A stretch of DNA of 5,132 nt from Chitinophagaceae bacterium (GTDB lineage: Bacteria; Bacteroidota; Bacteroidia; Chitinophagales; Chitinophagaceae). The notes under the pieces are model-generated. The model was not told the origin of the DNA. It saw only the letters and a list, made by a program, of their open reading frames with translations, and did no database searches. This document shows positions 5,103 through 5,132 of this stretch, piece after piece. Numbering within the stretch: position 1 is the stretch's first letter; every line of letters starts with the position of its first letter. Both the position numbers and the translations under genes were made by a program. The stretch spans positions 1-5,132 of the forward strand of contig JADLEN010000346.1 of NCBI GenBank assembly GCA_020846105.1. Direction: 5' to 3'.

Positions 5103-5132
5103 TTATACTACTACTGAAATTGCAATCAAAAA
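5103..5132 (-). CDS. Probable C-terminus of a second small membrane protein, cut by the window edge
   Basis: Directly after the second terminator, the minus strand has a stop TAA (5105-5103) preceded by nine hydrophobic codons, FLIAISVVV. The first copy ends with AIAIIAALA-stop directly after its own terminator. At the DNA level, the TTATACTA at 5103-5110 and the TTGCAAT at 5121-5127 match TTATGCTA and TTGCGAT at the same places in the first gene's end. Only 30 bases are visible, so the gene may be intact, broken or absent beyond the edge. Confidence 0.35.
   Translation of the reverse strand, partial: FLIAISVVV

Noticed and set aside
4257..5132. A mobile element as the cause of the duplicated region
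   Set aside because: No transposase, integrase, terminal inverted repeat or target-site duplication could be seen; the repeat is explained by a gene-module duplication without a visible mobile element.

Overview
The window looks like a chromosomal segment of a Bacteroidota bacterium, possibly near Chitinophagaceae (lineage is an inference). The evidence is that genes lack clear Shine-Dalgarno sites, three good matches to the Bacteroidota -7 promoter element TAnnTTTG sit in front of genes, base composition is moderately AT-rich, and the proteins resemble family members typical of that phylum. No rRNA, tRNA, CRISPR array or transposase is visible.

Left part (1-1351): the 3' end of a threonine aldolase gene (+) runs convergently into a complete di-haem cytochrome c peroxidase/MauG-type lipoprotein gene (-); the two stop codons overlap by 4 bp. 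Middle (1352-2339): a short divergent intergenic region separates the peroxidase gene from a complete tRNase Z gene (rnz). Next (2400-4256): an apparent operon panD - UPF0104 membrane protein - rfaE2 starts at a consensus promoter so close to the panD ATG that the mRNA should be almost leaderless. PanD makes beta-alanine for pantothenate and CoA, RfaE2 makes ADP-heptose for LPS, and the UPF0104 protein is an integral inner-membrane protein of the flippase-like family, so two of the three genes plausibly serve the envelope. The operon ends in a strong symmetric terminator shared with a convergent gene for a small secreted or membrane protein (4301-4756, -).

Right part (4793-5132): this stretch, which at first looks empty, holds a decayed second copy of the module just described. 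A frameshifted and internally deleted rfaE2 remnant (about 4912-5070) is followed by its own related bidirectional terminator (5069-5100). After that comes a minus-strand open frame whose stop codon and hydrophobic C-terminus resemble those of the first small membrane protein. Upstream, 4801-4880 may retain the end of the UPF0104 gene and the rfaE2 start. The best reading is an old duplication of [UPF0104 tail - rfaE2 - terminator - convergent small membrane-protein gene], in which the second rfaE2 has died. The second membrane-protein gene is predicted to continue beyond the right edge.
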